Position numbers and translations under genes: made by a program. Under the pieces are notes generated by a model. It had not been told where the DNA came from. It made no database searches and was given only the letters and a program-made list of their open reading frames with translations. A stretch of 12,458 nucleotides of DNA from Labilithrix luteola (GTDB lineage: Bacteria > Myxococcota_A > Polyangia > Polyangiales > Polyangiaceae): contig JAMFST010000258.1 in NCBI GenBank assembly GCA_026225435.1, positions 1-12,458 on the forward strand, written 5' to 3'. Positions 6,267-12,458 of the stretch are shown here, in pieces; position 1 is the stretch's first letter, and each line of letters opens with the position of its first letter.

Positions 6267-7325
6267 ATGAACACCCGACGTCGCAGCGCCACGGCCACCA
6301 CCGTCTTCGCAGCCGCGCTCACCGCCCTCGTCTCCGTCGCCGCCACCGAGCGGATGGCCCGCGCCGAGGACACACCCGACAGCGAAGACCATGGTCTTCC
6401 CCTCGAGACTCACTTCGACGAGGCTCCGGCCCCCGCTCCTGCGCCGGTGACAGCTGTCGCGCCGCCGGCACCGGTCGTCGCCGCTCCGCCGGTGAACGAA
6501 GCCGTGGCCGCGCCCCCGCCGGCTCCGCCGCCCCCCTCCGTCCCGGTCGCGCACGTCACACCTGCTCCCGCGGAGCCGGTCCAGGAAGACGCCACGCCTG
6601 CCACGCCCGCGCCGATGGCCGCGTTCCAGCTGCAGCCGTTCGGCGCCAGCTCGGCGCCGCAAGACGGCGAGAAGCCCGTCCACGCCTCCTCCGATTCGCC
6701 CAGCGCCTGGCACTTCGCGCTCGGCGTCGACACCGACGCGCCGCTCGACGTCGCCGGCCGCCTCGCGCTCGAGACCCCCGGTCGCATCCGCCTGTCGACG
6801 GCCCTCGGCACCACCCCGCAGGCCTACGCCAACGCGGTCGACGGCATCCTCCGCTCGGTCAACGCCTACGACGCCGGCACCTCGGCGCTCTTCCGCGCCG
6901 GCTTCGGCAAGTCGCTCGTCTGGCGCACCCACATCGGCATCCGCCCCTTCGAGAACCACGGCTTCTACGCCGACGCGGGCTACGCGCTGGTGCACCTCGG
7001 TGGCAGCACCACCGCCGGGGCCGTCGCCAGCGCTGCCGGCGAAGGCGCGTACTCCAGCTACGCCGGCGACGGCAGCTACCAGCTCAGCACCACCGTGCAG
7101 ATGGTCGACGCCGAGATCGGCTGGGAGTGGCCGCTGGTCCAGGGCTTCCGCCTGCGCACCGCCCTCGGCGGCGCCTTCACCATCAACAGCTCGACGAGCA
7201 TCACCGCACCGAGCGGCGGCGACAGCAGCCTGGTCGCCAGCGCCGGCAAGCAGGTGGACCAGTCCTTCGAGAAGTACGGCTTCCTCCCCGTACTCACCGT
7301 CGGCCTGGACTACCGCCTGTTCTGA
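6267..7325 (+). CDS. Exported Pro/Ala-rich protein with outer-membrane beta-barrel-like C-terminal half
   Basis: 352 residues from ATG 6267. This start was chosen over ATG 6201 because it yields a clean signal peptide: MNTRRR, hydrophobic stretch about 10-26, likely cleavage after ARA at 33. Neither start has an obvious SD. Residues about 51-140 are a Pro/Ala-rich linker. Residues about 150-352 alternate polar and hydrophobic positions with repeated Gly-aromatic strand patterns (WHFALGVDTD, LFRAGFGKSLVWRTHIGIRP, YADAGYALVHL, FRLRTALGGAF) and end LDYRLF, the terminal Phe typical of outer-membrane barrels. I infer an outer-membrane protein with a periplasmic or surface Pro-rich arm; the family is not recognised and no enzymatic motif is visible. 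It lies 146 nt after the MEMO-like gene on the same strand and probably has its own promoter. Confidence 0.85.
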   Translation: MNTRRRSATATTVFAAALTALVSVAATERMARAEDTPDSEDHGLPLETHFDEAPAPAPAPVTAVAPPAPVVAAPPVNEAVAAPPPAPPPPSVPVAHVTPAPAEPVQEDATPATPAPMAAFQLQPFGASSAPQDGEKPVHASSDSPSAWHFALGVDTDAPLDVAGRLALETPGRIRLSTALGTTPQAYANAVDGILRSVNAYDAGTSALFRAGFGKSLVWRTHIGIRPFENHGFYADAGYALVHLGGSTTAGAVASAAGEGAYSSYAGDGSYQLSTTVQMVDAEIGWEWPLVQGFRLRTALGGAFTINSSTSITAPSGGDSSLVASAGKQVDQSFEKYGFLPVLTVGLDYRLF

Positions 7326-7515
7326 GCAACCGCCGCTTGAACGCGCCGGACGCGCGCTGTCGTCGTTGGGCGCTGCGGGGAGTGCTCCGCCCAGGCTTCC
7401 TGTCCGCTGCGCGGCCAGAGCTCTGCGGTCCCGGCCAAAAGGCCGCTCCGCGCTCTCCTCGCGTCCGCCTAGACATCGCACGCCCGTCACGTCCAATCGA
7501 CGATTGCTCTCCCGA
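7326..7515. other. Convergent intergenic region with weak hairpins
   Basis: 190 nt between the ends of the barrel-like gene and rsfS. Two short stems are visible: CGCGC-CGGAC-GCGCG (7342-7356) and CGGCC-AAAA-GGCCG (7432-7445). Neither has a T-run on either strand. One or both may help to end the converging transcripts. No ORF or RNA gene is supported here. Confidence 0.35.
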
Positions 7516-8331
7516 TCAGCGGAGCTCTTCCGGGACGGGCACGGCCACGCGGCGGGCGTCCATCCACAGGCCTTCGATATCGTAGAGGCTGCGCGCCTCG
7601 TCCTGGAAGACGTGGACGACGACGTCGCCGAAGTCCATCAGGACCCAGCTGGCGTGCGGGAGCCCCTCGACCGAGAGCGGCCGGGTCCCCTTCTCGCCGA
7701 GCGCTTCCTCGATCCCCTGCGCCAGCGCGACGACCTGACGGTCGCTGCGGCCGGTCATGAGCACGAGGAAGTCGGCGTAGTCGACGCGGCCGGAGACATC
7801 GAGGATCTCGAGCCCGACCGCCTTCTTGTCGAGCGCCGCCACGGCGATGGTGATCGCCAGGCCACGCGCGCGATCGCTCGCCAGCGACCCCTGCGGAACG
7901 GCGTTCGCCGGCCCGGGGCCCTTCTTCTTGGGGCGCGCATTGATGCCCGAGGGACCCGAGGAGACCGGCGGATTGGCCGGCTCGAGACGGCGCGGCCGGG
8001 GGATGTTGCGACCGGCGTCGCGATCCCGCGCCGCCGGAGCTGCCGAGCGCGCAGCCGGCCGGCTCTTCGCCCCCGCCGCACCGGTCTTCTTGGCCGGAGC
8101 CGCGGGCCGTCGCGTCGACGATCCGATCACCTTCTCCGAGGCGCCGCTCGCGTGCGACGAGCGCAGCCGCGGTCGCTCGGTGCCGGTGGCGCTCTTGCTG
8201 CTGCCGCCACGCGCTGGCCCGGATGCCGGCCGCGCTGCCGGTCGCGCGCGCGTCCCCGCGCCCGTCCCCGTGCTCTTGCCGCCGGTGCTACCGCCGCTGG
8301 TTCGTCCGCCCGTCCGCTTCGCTGCTGCCAA
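7516..8331 (-). CDS. rsfS: Ribosomal silencing factor RsfS with ~150-residue basic N-terminal extension
   Basis: 271 residues from TTG 8331. Residues about 153-271 are a complete RsfS (DUF143/Iojap) domain: ALDKKAVGLEILDVS, YADFLVLMTGRSDRQVVALA, EGLPHASWVLMDFGDVVVHVF and YDIEGLWMDA. The family binds ribosomal protein uL14 and blocks subunit joining under nutrient limitation. Family members are usually about 105-120 residues; here the domain is preceded by a low-complexity Ala/Gly/Lys/Arg/Pro/Ser segment ending with a basic RPKKK patch, probably disordered and perhaps RNA- or ribosome-contacting (inference). Start: TTG 8331 has GAGGAG at 6-nt spacing. An in-frame GTG at 8445, 4 nt after the proA stop, would add 38 residues but has no SD. 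The gene follows proA on the same strand and is probably co-transcribed. Confidence 0.9.
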   Translation of the reverse strand: MAAAKRTGGRTSGGSTGGKSTGTGAGTRARPAARPASGPARGGSSKSATGTERPRLRSSHASGASEKVIGSSTRRPAAPAKKTGAAGAKSRPAARSAAPAARDRDAGRNIPRPRRLEPANPPVSSGPSGINARPKKKGPGPANAVPQGSLASDRARGLAITIAVAALDKKAVGLEILDVSGRVDYADFLVLMTGRSDRQVVALAQGIEEALGEKGTRPLSVEGLPHASWVLMDFGDVVVHVFQDEARSLYDIEGLWMDARRVAVPVPEELR

Positions 8332-8337
8332 GTACCG

Positions 8338-8343
8338 CTCCTC
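8338..8343 (-). promoter_or_regulatory. Shine-Dalgarno GAGGAG deciding the TTG start of rsfS
   Basis: GAGGAG on the minus strand lies 6 nt before TTG 8331. It is the best-placed SD near any in-frame start of this gene, favouring TTG over GTG 8445. It sits just 3' of a hairpin (8345-8360) that could affect its accessibility. Confidence 0.6.
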
Positions 8344-8344
8344 G

Positions 8345-8360
8345 GCCGGGTGTTCCCGGC
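8345..8360 (-). other. Hairpin abutting the rsfS ribosome binding site
   Basis: GCCGGG-AACA-CCCGGC on the minus strand: a perfect 6-bp, all-G/C stem with a 4-nt loop, ending one base before GAGGAG. It could be a 5'-UTR element limiting rsfS translation, or a weak terminator after proA (no T-run). Confidence 0.45.
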
Positions 8361-8367
8361 TCTTAAC

Positions 8368-8391
8368 GTGATGCCCGTGATGCTGTGATGC
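8368..8391. repeat. Three GTGATGC heptamers in the proA-rsfS gap
   Basis: GTGATGC appears at 8368-8374, 8377-8383 and 8385-8391 (start spacing 9 and 8 nt) on the plus strand, read as GCATCAC on the minus strand. If translation began at GTG 8445 the run would encode His-rich HHGHH. It is otherwise unexplained: an operator array or a slippage-derived microrepeat. Confidence 0.5.
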
Positions 8392-8449
8392 TGGTGTTGC
8401 CGTGTCCTGCTTCGCCGCGCCGCCACGTTGCCGGCGGGCGGGCACGCCG

Positions 8450-9721
8450 TCAACGACGGGTTTGCCCGGTCCCCTCGACCTGCCACTTCATCGTCGTCAG
8501 CGATTCGAGCCCCATCGGCCCCCGCCAGTGCAGCCGGCTGGTGGCGATCCCGATCTCCGCGCCGAGCCCGAGCTCACCGCCGTCGTGGAAGCGCGTGCTG
8601 GCGTTCACCACCACGCAGGCCGCATCCACCTCGTTGGTCCACCGGCTGGCGTTCGCATCGTTTCGCGTGCAGATCGCCTCGGTGTGCCCCGATCCGTACC
8701 GGGTCACGTGGGCCATCGCCTCGTCGAGGTTGCCCACCACGCGCACCGCCAGGATCAGATCGAGGAACTCGGTCCCCCAGTCCGCGTCGGTCGCCGCGGT
8801 CATCTCCGGCACGATCGAGCGCGCTTCGGGGTCGCCGCGCATCTCGCAGCCCGCAGCGGCCAGCGCGCGCGCCAGCGGCGGAAGGATCTCGCGCGCCACG
8901 TCACGGTGAACCAGCAGGCACTCGAGCGAGTTGCACGCCGACGGCCGCTGCAGCTTGCCGTTCTTCACCAGGTCGATCGCCATCCCCTGCTCCGCGGTGG
9001 CGTCGAGGAAGAGGTGGCAGACCCCCTTGTAGTGCTGCACCACCGGCACGCGAGCGTTCTCCGTCACCAGGCGAATGAGCGCCTCACCGCCGCGCGGGAT
9101 CACCAGGTCGACCGTCTCGGTCTGCTTGAGCAGCTCGAGCACCGCGGCGCGGTCGGTGGTCGGGACCGGGAGGATGGCGTCGGCCGGCAAGCCCGCCTCG
9201 GCGAGCGCCGCCTGCATCACCTTGGCGAGCGCCGCGTTGGTCTCGTTCGCCTCGGAGCCGCCGCGGAGGATGACCGCGTTGCCGGCCTTCAAGGTGAGCG
9301 CGCTCGCCTCGACGGTCACGTTGGGGCGCGCCTCGTAGATCATGGCGATGACCCCGAGCGGGACGCGGCGACGGAGCACGCGCAGGCCGTTCGGACGGAC
9401 GGTCTCGGCGATCACCTCGCCCACCGGATCGGCCAGATCGGCGATCTCGGAGACGGCGTTGGCGATGCCGGCCAGGCGCTTCTCGTCGAGCATCAGCCGG
9501 TCGAGCATCGCCGTGCCGGTGCCGCGGGCACGCGCGTTCTCGAGGTCGCGGGCGTTGGCGGCGAGGATGCTCTTCACCTCCGCGGCGTCGCCGAGCTTGC
9601 CCGCGGCGATGCGCAGCGCGCGGTCCTTCTGCTCGCGCGAGGTGGGGGCCACGGCGCGCGCCGCGGTGCGTGCCCGGCGCCCGAGCGCTGCGATCGTTCC
9701 GGCAAGGTCGACGTCGGCCAT
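8450..9721 (-). CDS. proA: Gamma-glutamyl phosphate reductase
   Basis: 423 residues, full family length. Catalyses NADPH-dependent reduction of L-glutamyl 5-phosphate to glutamate 5-semialdehyde, the second step of proline biosynthesis, in the cytoplasm. Visible hallmarks are VPLGVIAMIYEARPNVTVEAS and KAGNAVILRGGSEAN (about 120-159, cofactor-binding region), IPRGGEALI, the catalytic C263 in RPSACNSLECLLVH, AEIGIATSRLHWRGPMGLE and the C-terminal LTTMKW. ATG 9721 (MADVDL) gives the expected length; the upstream GGGGAAAG is too far to be a strong SD. rsfS follows on the same strand. proB and nadD, frequent neighbours in other bacteria, are not between or beside them here. Confidence 0.97.
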   Translation of the reverse strand: MADVDLAGTIAALGRRARTAARAVAPTSREQKDRALRIAAGKLGDAAEVKSILAANARDLENARARGTGTAMLDRLMLDEKRLAGIANAVSEIADLADPVGEVIAETVRPNGLRVLRRRVPLGVIAMIYEARPNVTVEASALTLKAGNAVILRGGSEANETNAALAKVMQAALAEAGLPADAILPVPTTDRAAVLELLKQTETVDLVIPRGGEALIRLVTENARVPVVQHYKGVCHLFLDATAEQGMAIDLVKNGKLQRPSACNSLECLLVHRDVAREILPPLARALAAAGCEMRGDPEARSIVPEMTAATDADWGTEFLDLILAVRVVGNLDEAMAHVTRYGSGHTEAICTRNDANASRWTNEVDAACVVVNASTRFHDGGELGLGAEIGIATSRLHWRGPMGLESLTTMKWQVEGTGQTRR

Positions 9722-9821
9722 GCGGCGGGCTTACCGCACTTTCCCCGGCGAAGCCACGCGTGCGGCCCGGCGCGAACTTCCGGTCGCCTCCGCCAGACTT
9801 TCGCTCTATGAGTGCGCTGGC
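9722..9821. promoter_or_regulatory. Divergent promoter region between proA and the GT-C-like operon
   Basis: 100 nt separate the divergent starts of proA (9721) and the membrane glycosyltransferase-like gene (9822). It must hold both promoters unless these lie within the coding regions. No clear -35/-10 or sigma-54 motif was found by eye. Confidence 0.4.
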
Positions 9822-11309
9822 ATGCGACTGCGAGCCTCCACCGCGAAGCTCGCGCTGCTGCTCCTCGCCGTGGGGCTGGCGATGGTGCTCGCCTTCGCCT
9901 TGCTCACGCTGCATTCGCGGCCGCTCGACGGCTCCGAGGGGCACATCCTCTACGACGCCATGCGCCTGCGCGCCGGGCGCCCGCTGTACGTGAACCCGCA
10001 CGTCGGCATCCTCGACGACGGCCCGCCGCCCGCGCGGCACTACGTCATCTACACGCCGCTGCTGGCGTTCCTGGTGGCGCTCTTCCCCGAGGGGGCGGCG
10101 TCGTGGCTCACCCGCCTCCTCTCGATCGCCGCCTGGTACGGCCTGCTCGGCGGCCTCGCGTACACCCGCAGCCGCATCTCCAACCGCTCGCTCGCCTGGG
10201 GGGCGGCGGCCTTCGTCGGCGCCGTCTACGTGCTCACCCTCTACGGCGCCTCCGGTCGACCGGATGCGCTCGCGCTCCTCTTCGCCGGCATCGCCTTCGC
10301 GCGCTCGGTCCGCCGGGGGGAGCCGACGGCGCTCGAGGGGGCGCTCTTCGCCCTCGCCGCCTGGGTGAAGCCCAACGTGCTCGCGCTGGCCGCCGGCACC
10401 CTCGCCGTCGACTTCCTCCGCCGGCGCAAGATCGCGCCCATCGCCACCGCGGTCCTGGTCAGCGTCCTCCTCGGCGGCACGCTCATGGCCATCAGCCACG
10501 GCGCGTTCCTCCAGCACCTGGTCGAGCCGATCAAGGCGCCGATGACCCTCTCGCTGGCGATCGACCAGGCGACCTCGCGCCTCCAGTTCCTCGGTCTGCC
10601 GCTGCTCGCGGCGGCCGTGCTGGCCTGGCGGTCGCGCAAGATCGAAGGGTGCCAGAGCGGTGCTCTCCTCGCGATCGCGGGGCTCGTCGTCGCCTTCGGC
10701 TGGACGCTCTTCTCGCTCGCCAAGTACGGCAGCGCGAGCAACTACTGGATGGAGCCCTGCGTGGCGCTGGTGGTCATCGCCACCAGCTTCCCCTTCGCGT
10801 TCCACGAGCTAGCCGATCGTCCGGCGCTCGCGCTCCTCGGGCTCACCGTCTTCCAGCTGGTCTGGACCTTGACCGCCTCGGTGCGCAGCTCCGTCGAGAC
10901 CATCGTGCGCGCTCCGTACGTCACGGCGGAGATCGCCCAGGTGCGCACGCTGTGCGGCGCGAAGCCAGGCGAGACGGTCATGGCCGACGACTCGGGGCTC
11001 GAGCTGATGATCGACCACCGCCTCTTCCACGCGCCCGTGCAGCTGACGCCCCTGGTGCAGTACGGGCGCTGGTCGGAGGCCGCCTTCCTCGAGGACGTGC
11101 GCCGGCCGGAGGTGACCTGCGCGGTGATGAGCAGCGATCTGCTGGAGCGGCCCCTGACCGAGGTCGACCCGGACCACGATCTGTACGATCCGACACTCCG
11201 TGAAGCGTTGCGCGAGCGTTTTTTGCTGGTCGACCAGCGCGCCGGCCTCTGGGTCTACGCTCTTCGCTCCCGGGGGAGCGCCGGAACAAGCTATCCTGGA
11301 GACCGGTGA
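9822..11309 (+). CDS. Polytopic membrane protein, probable GT-C type glycosyltransferase
   Basis: 495 residues from ATG 9822, the first in-frame start outside proA; no strong SD. The N-terminal helix (about 8-30) is followed by a short periplasmic loop PLDGSEGHILYDAMRLRAGRPLYV (D36, E39), then HYVIYTPLLAFLVALF. An acidic pair just after helix 1 with a downstream 'G-x-PLY' is the recognisable opening of GT-C polyprenol-phosphate sugar transferases (GT39/ArnT/DUF2029-like). Further hydrophobic stretches run to about residue 350, including LAAWVKPNVLALAAG. A soluble C-terminal tail (about 365-495) follows. It probably transfers a sugar from a lipid carrier on the periplasmic face; donor and acceptor are unknown. 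Its stop overlaps the next gene by 4 nt. A T6 run near 11219-11224 lies in the coding frame. Confidence 0.8.
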   Translation: MRLRASTAKLALLLLAVGLAMVLAFALLTLHSRPLDGSEGHILYDAMRLRAGRPLYVNPHVGILDDGPPPARHYVIYTPLLAFLVALFPEGAASWLTRLLSIAAWYGLLGGLAYTRSRISNRSLAWGAAAFVGAVYVLTLYGASGRPDALALLFAGIAFARSVRRGEPTALEGALFALAAWVKPNVLALAAGTLAVDFLRRRKIAPIATAVLVSVLLGGTLMAISHGAFLQHLVEPIKAPMTLSLAIDQATSRLQFLGLPLLAAAVLAWRSRKIEGCQSGALLAIAGLVVAFGWTLFSLAKYGSASNYWMEPCVALVVIATSFPFAFHELADRPALALLGLTVFQLVWTLTASVRSSVETIVRAPYVTAEIAQVRTLCGAKPGETVMADDSGLELMIDHRLFHAPVQLTPLVQYGRWSEAAFLEDVRRPEVTCAVMSSDLLERPLTEVDPDHDLYDPTLREALRERFLLVDQRAGLWVYALRSRGSAGTSYPGDR

Positions 11310-12145
11310 AGACGACGATGCGTGCTCGCGGCACATACGCCCTGCTGGTGATGGCCGCCGCGGTCTGTTCGTCGTCGGGGATCGCCCACGCACAGCCGGG
11401 TAAGTCGGCAGGCGCCAGCAGCACCAGCACGGCGACCCCGGCCAACCACGCCGCGGCGCAGGTCCACTTCAAGAAAGCGAAGGAGCTGTACCAGAGCGGC
11501 GCCTACCACGAGGCGGCCGCCGAGCTGGAAGCGGCGCTGGTCCTCGACCCGAACGCCAAGGAGCTGGTCTTCAACCTCGGCGTGGTGGACGAGCGGCTCG
11601 GTCGCATCGACGACGCGCTCACCCAGTTCCACAAGTACCAGACGCTCGACCTCACGCCGGCGGAGCACACGCGCTCGGAGAACTACGTGCGCCGGCTCGA
11701 GGGGGCCAAGAAGGCGCTCGCCGCCGCGGCACCGCCCCCGCCTCCTCCCACGCCGGTGGTCGTCCCGCCGCCGGTGACTCCGCCGCCGCCGGTCGACACC
11801 ACGCCGCCGTCGAGCACGTCGCACGGGCGCATCGACGCGGCCACCGGGACGACGTTCATCCTCGGCGCCGTCGGCGTGGTGGGCGGTGCGGCCTTCGGCG
11901 TCATCGCGCTGGCCACCCGGCCGCACAACTACATGACCGGCACCGACGGGCAGACCTACCAGAGCTACCAGGACGCGAGCGACGGCTACCACCGCGACGC
12001 CACGATCTCGACGGTGGCGCTCGCGGTCGGCGGCGCAGCCCTCGCGGTCTCGGCGATCCTGTTCTTTGCCCGCACCAGCGACGACTCCCCACCCCCCGCC
12101 GCTGCCGCCGTGCTCGCGCCCCTGGTCTCCGGGATCCGCTTCTGA
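11306..12145 (+). CDS. Exported TPR protein with Pro-rich linker and two membrane segments
   Basis: 279 residues. The GTG start at 11306 overlaps the upstream stop by 4 nt (GTGA) and has GGAG four nt upstream; ATG 11318 would shorten it by four residues. A signal peptide (about 5-29, ending GIAHA-QP) precedes a Ser/Ala/Thr linker. TPR-like helices occupy about 50-145: HFKKAKELYQSGAYHEAAAE, LVLDPNAKELVFNLGVVDE and RIDDALTQFHKYQTL. A proline/valine-rich linker follows (about 147-175), then two hydrophobic helices (TTFILGAVGVVGGAAFGVIA and TVALAVGGAALAVSAILFFA). The layout is common in myxobacterial envelope proteins of unknown role. I infer a periplasmic scaffold anchored in the inner membrane, translationally coupled to its neighbours. 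The catalytic repertoire is nil as far as can be seen. Confidence 0.88.
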   Translation: MKTTMRARGTYALLVMAAAVCSSSGIAHAQPGKSAGASSTSTATPANHAAAQVHFKKAKELYQSGAYHEAAAELEAALVLDPNAKELVFNLGVVDERLGRIDDALTQFHKYQTLDLTPAEHTRSENYVRRLEGAKKALAAAAPPPPPPTPVVVPPPVTPPPPVDTTPPSSTSHGRIDAATGTTFILGAVGVVGGAAFGVIALATRPHNYMTGTDGQTYQSYQDASDGYHRDATISTVALAVGGAALAVSAILFFARTSDDSPPPAAAAVLAPLVSGIRF

Positions 12146-12458
12146 TGTCCCGCCGGATCGTCGTCGCGGCGCTGCTGACCTTCGGCCTCGGCTTCGCCGG
12201 GCTGCTCGGCATGGGGGGCTGCAGCGCCATCCTCGGCGACACCAGCTACGAGTGCACCACCGGCGCCGACGCCTGTCCCACCGGCACGACGTGCAACCCG
12301 ACGAGCCTGCAGTGCGAGGTCCCCGTCTCCTGCCAGACCAAGGACGACTGCCCCTCCGGCGAGACGTGCAGCACGCGCACCGGCACCTGCAGCGGCGAGG
12401 TTCCCGACGCCACCGCCGACAGCCCCTTCGGTGACGACGACGATGATGACGACGACGC
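12145..12458 (+). CDS. Cys-rich lipoprotein with Asp-rich tract (C-terminus cut by window edge)
   Basis: 104 residues visible; the ATG shares its A with the upstream TGA stop (TGATG), so the genes are coupled. A lipoprotein-type signal sequence ends LLGMGGC, with C26 as probable lipidation site. Met at -3 makes the lipobox atypical; with Gly at -1 and -2 it is still plausible. Two repeats of C-x(5-6)-C-P-x-G-x2-C-x6-C follow: C37, C44, C50, C57 and C63, C69, C75, C82. These likely form disulfides, as in the Cys-rich modules common in myxobacterial surface lipoproteins. The visible part ends with at least eight consecutive Asp from GAC/GAT codons. An acidic run could bind Ca2+ or act as a spacer, and the codon repeat is slippage-prone. 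No enzymatic motif is visible. Confidence 0.82.
   Translation, partial: MSRRIVVAALLTFGLGFAGLLGMGGCSAILGDTSYECTTGADACPTGTTCNPTSLQCEVPVSCQTKDDCPSGETCSTRTGTCSGEVPDATADSPFGDDDDDDDD

Noticed and set aside
7342..7445. Strong intrinsic terminators between the convergent genes
   Set aside because: The stems are only 5 bp and lack T-runs on both strands; kept only as weak hairpins.
6051..7496. Minus-strand frame of about 481 residues opposite the barrel-like gene
   Set aside because: No recognisable domain, Gly/Arg/Glu-rich antisense character; the plus strand has a signal peptide and a Phe-terminated barrel-like end.
8332..8445. GTG 8445 as the start of rsfS
   Set aside because: No SD precedes it and it encodes a His-rich repeat stretch; TTG 8331 has GAGGAG at 6-nt spacing. 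Not fully excluded.
9342..9821. Upstream extension of the GT-C-like frame
   Set aside because: It lies antisense within proA; helix 1 and the expected family N-terminus begin at ATG 9822.
11219..11224. T6 run in the GT-C-like gene as a programmed slippage site
   Set aside because: The frame continues uninterrupted to a stop that overlaps the next start; no alternative-frame product is evident.
1..12458. tRNA, rRNA, CRISPR, insertion sequences or attachment sites
   Set aside because: No cloverleaf, repeat-spacer array, transposase motif or terminal inverted repeat was seen by eye; short RNAs could still be missed.

Overview
The window is very GC-rich, with strong G/C third-position bias and long arginine-rich antisense frames. 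It carries eight protein genes, two of them cut by the window edges, and no recognisable RNA gene, transposon, CRISPR array or integrase. The style points to Myxococcota (a Sorangium/Polyangium/Sandaracinus-like relative). The supporting features are a Pro/Ala-linked exported protein, a TPR protein with a Pro-rich linker and two membrane segments, a Cys-rich lipoprotein with an Asp tract, and paired sulfatase-fold membrane proteins. This placement is inference from style; no marker gene fixes the taxon.

Region 1 (1-4798, minus strand): a small YkgJ-type cysteine-cluster gene, a 180-nt gap with nested inverted repeats, then two alkaline-phosphatase-superfamily ('sulfatase-like') genes coupled by a 4-nt ATGA overlap. 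The upstream one has about five membrane segments before a periplasmic catalytic domain. The downstream one has an N-terminal signal/anchor, a possible beta-sandwich region and a catalytic domain, and runs off the left edge. Both have Thr where true sulfatases have the Cys/Ser that becomes formylglycine, and both lack the motif's Arg, so they are probably phosphoester hydrolases or transferases.

Region 2 (4825-7325, plus strand): a MEMO/AmmeMemoRadiSam-B protein with an extra N-terminal domain, divergent from ykgJ by only 26 nt (2 nt if the GTG start is used). A 146-nt gap follows, holding a hairpin, a dyad and a one-helical-turn direct repeat. Then comes an exported Pro/Ala-rich protein with a beta-barrel-like C-terminal half ending in Phe.

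Region 3 (7516-9721, minus strand): proA (gamma-glutamyl phosphate reductase) followed by rsfS (ribosomal silencing factor). The rsfS product carries an unusual ~150-residue basic low-complexity N-terminal extension. nadD, which often sits between these genes in other bacteria, is absent here.

Region 4 (9822-12458, plus strand): a tightly overlapping operon of a GT-C-like polytopic membrane protein, an exported/membrane TPR protein and a Cys-rich lipoprotein truncated by the right edge. This looks like a cell-envelope set.

I see no clear-cut novel defence or mobile system. The most interesting items are the paired Thr-nucleophile sulfatase-fold proteins, the YkgJ/MEMO divergent pair, the extended RsfS and the structured intergenic regions.
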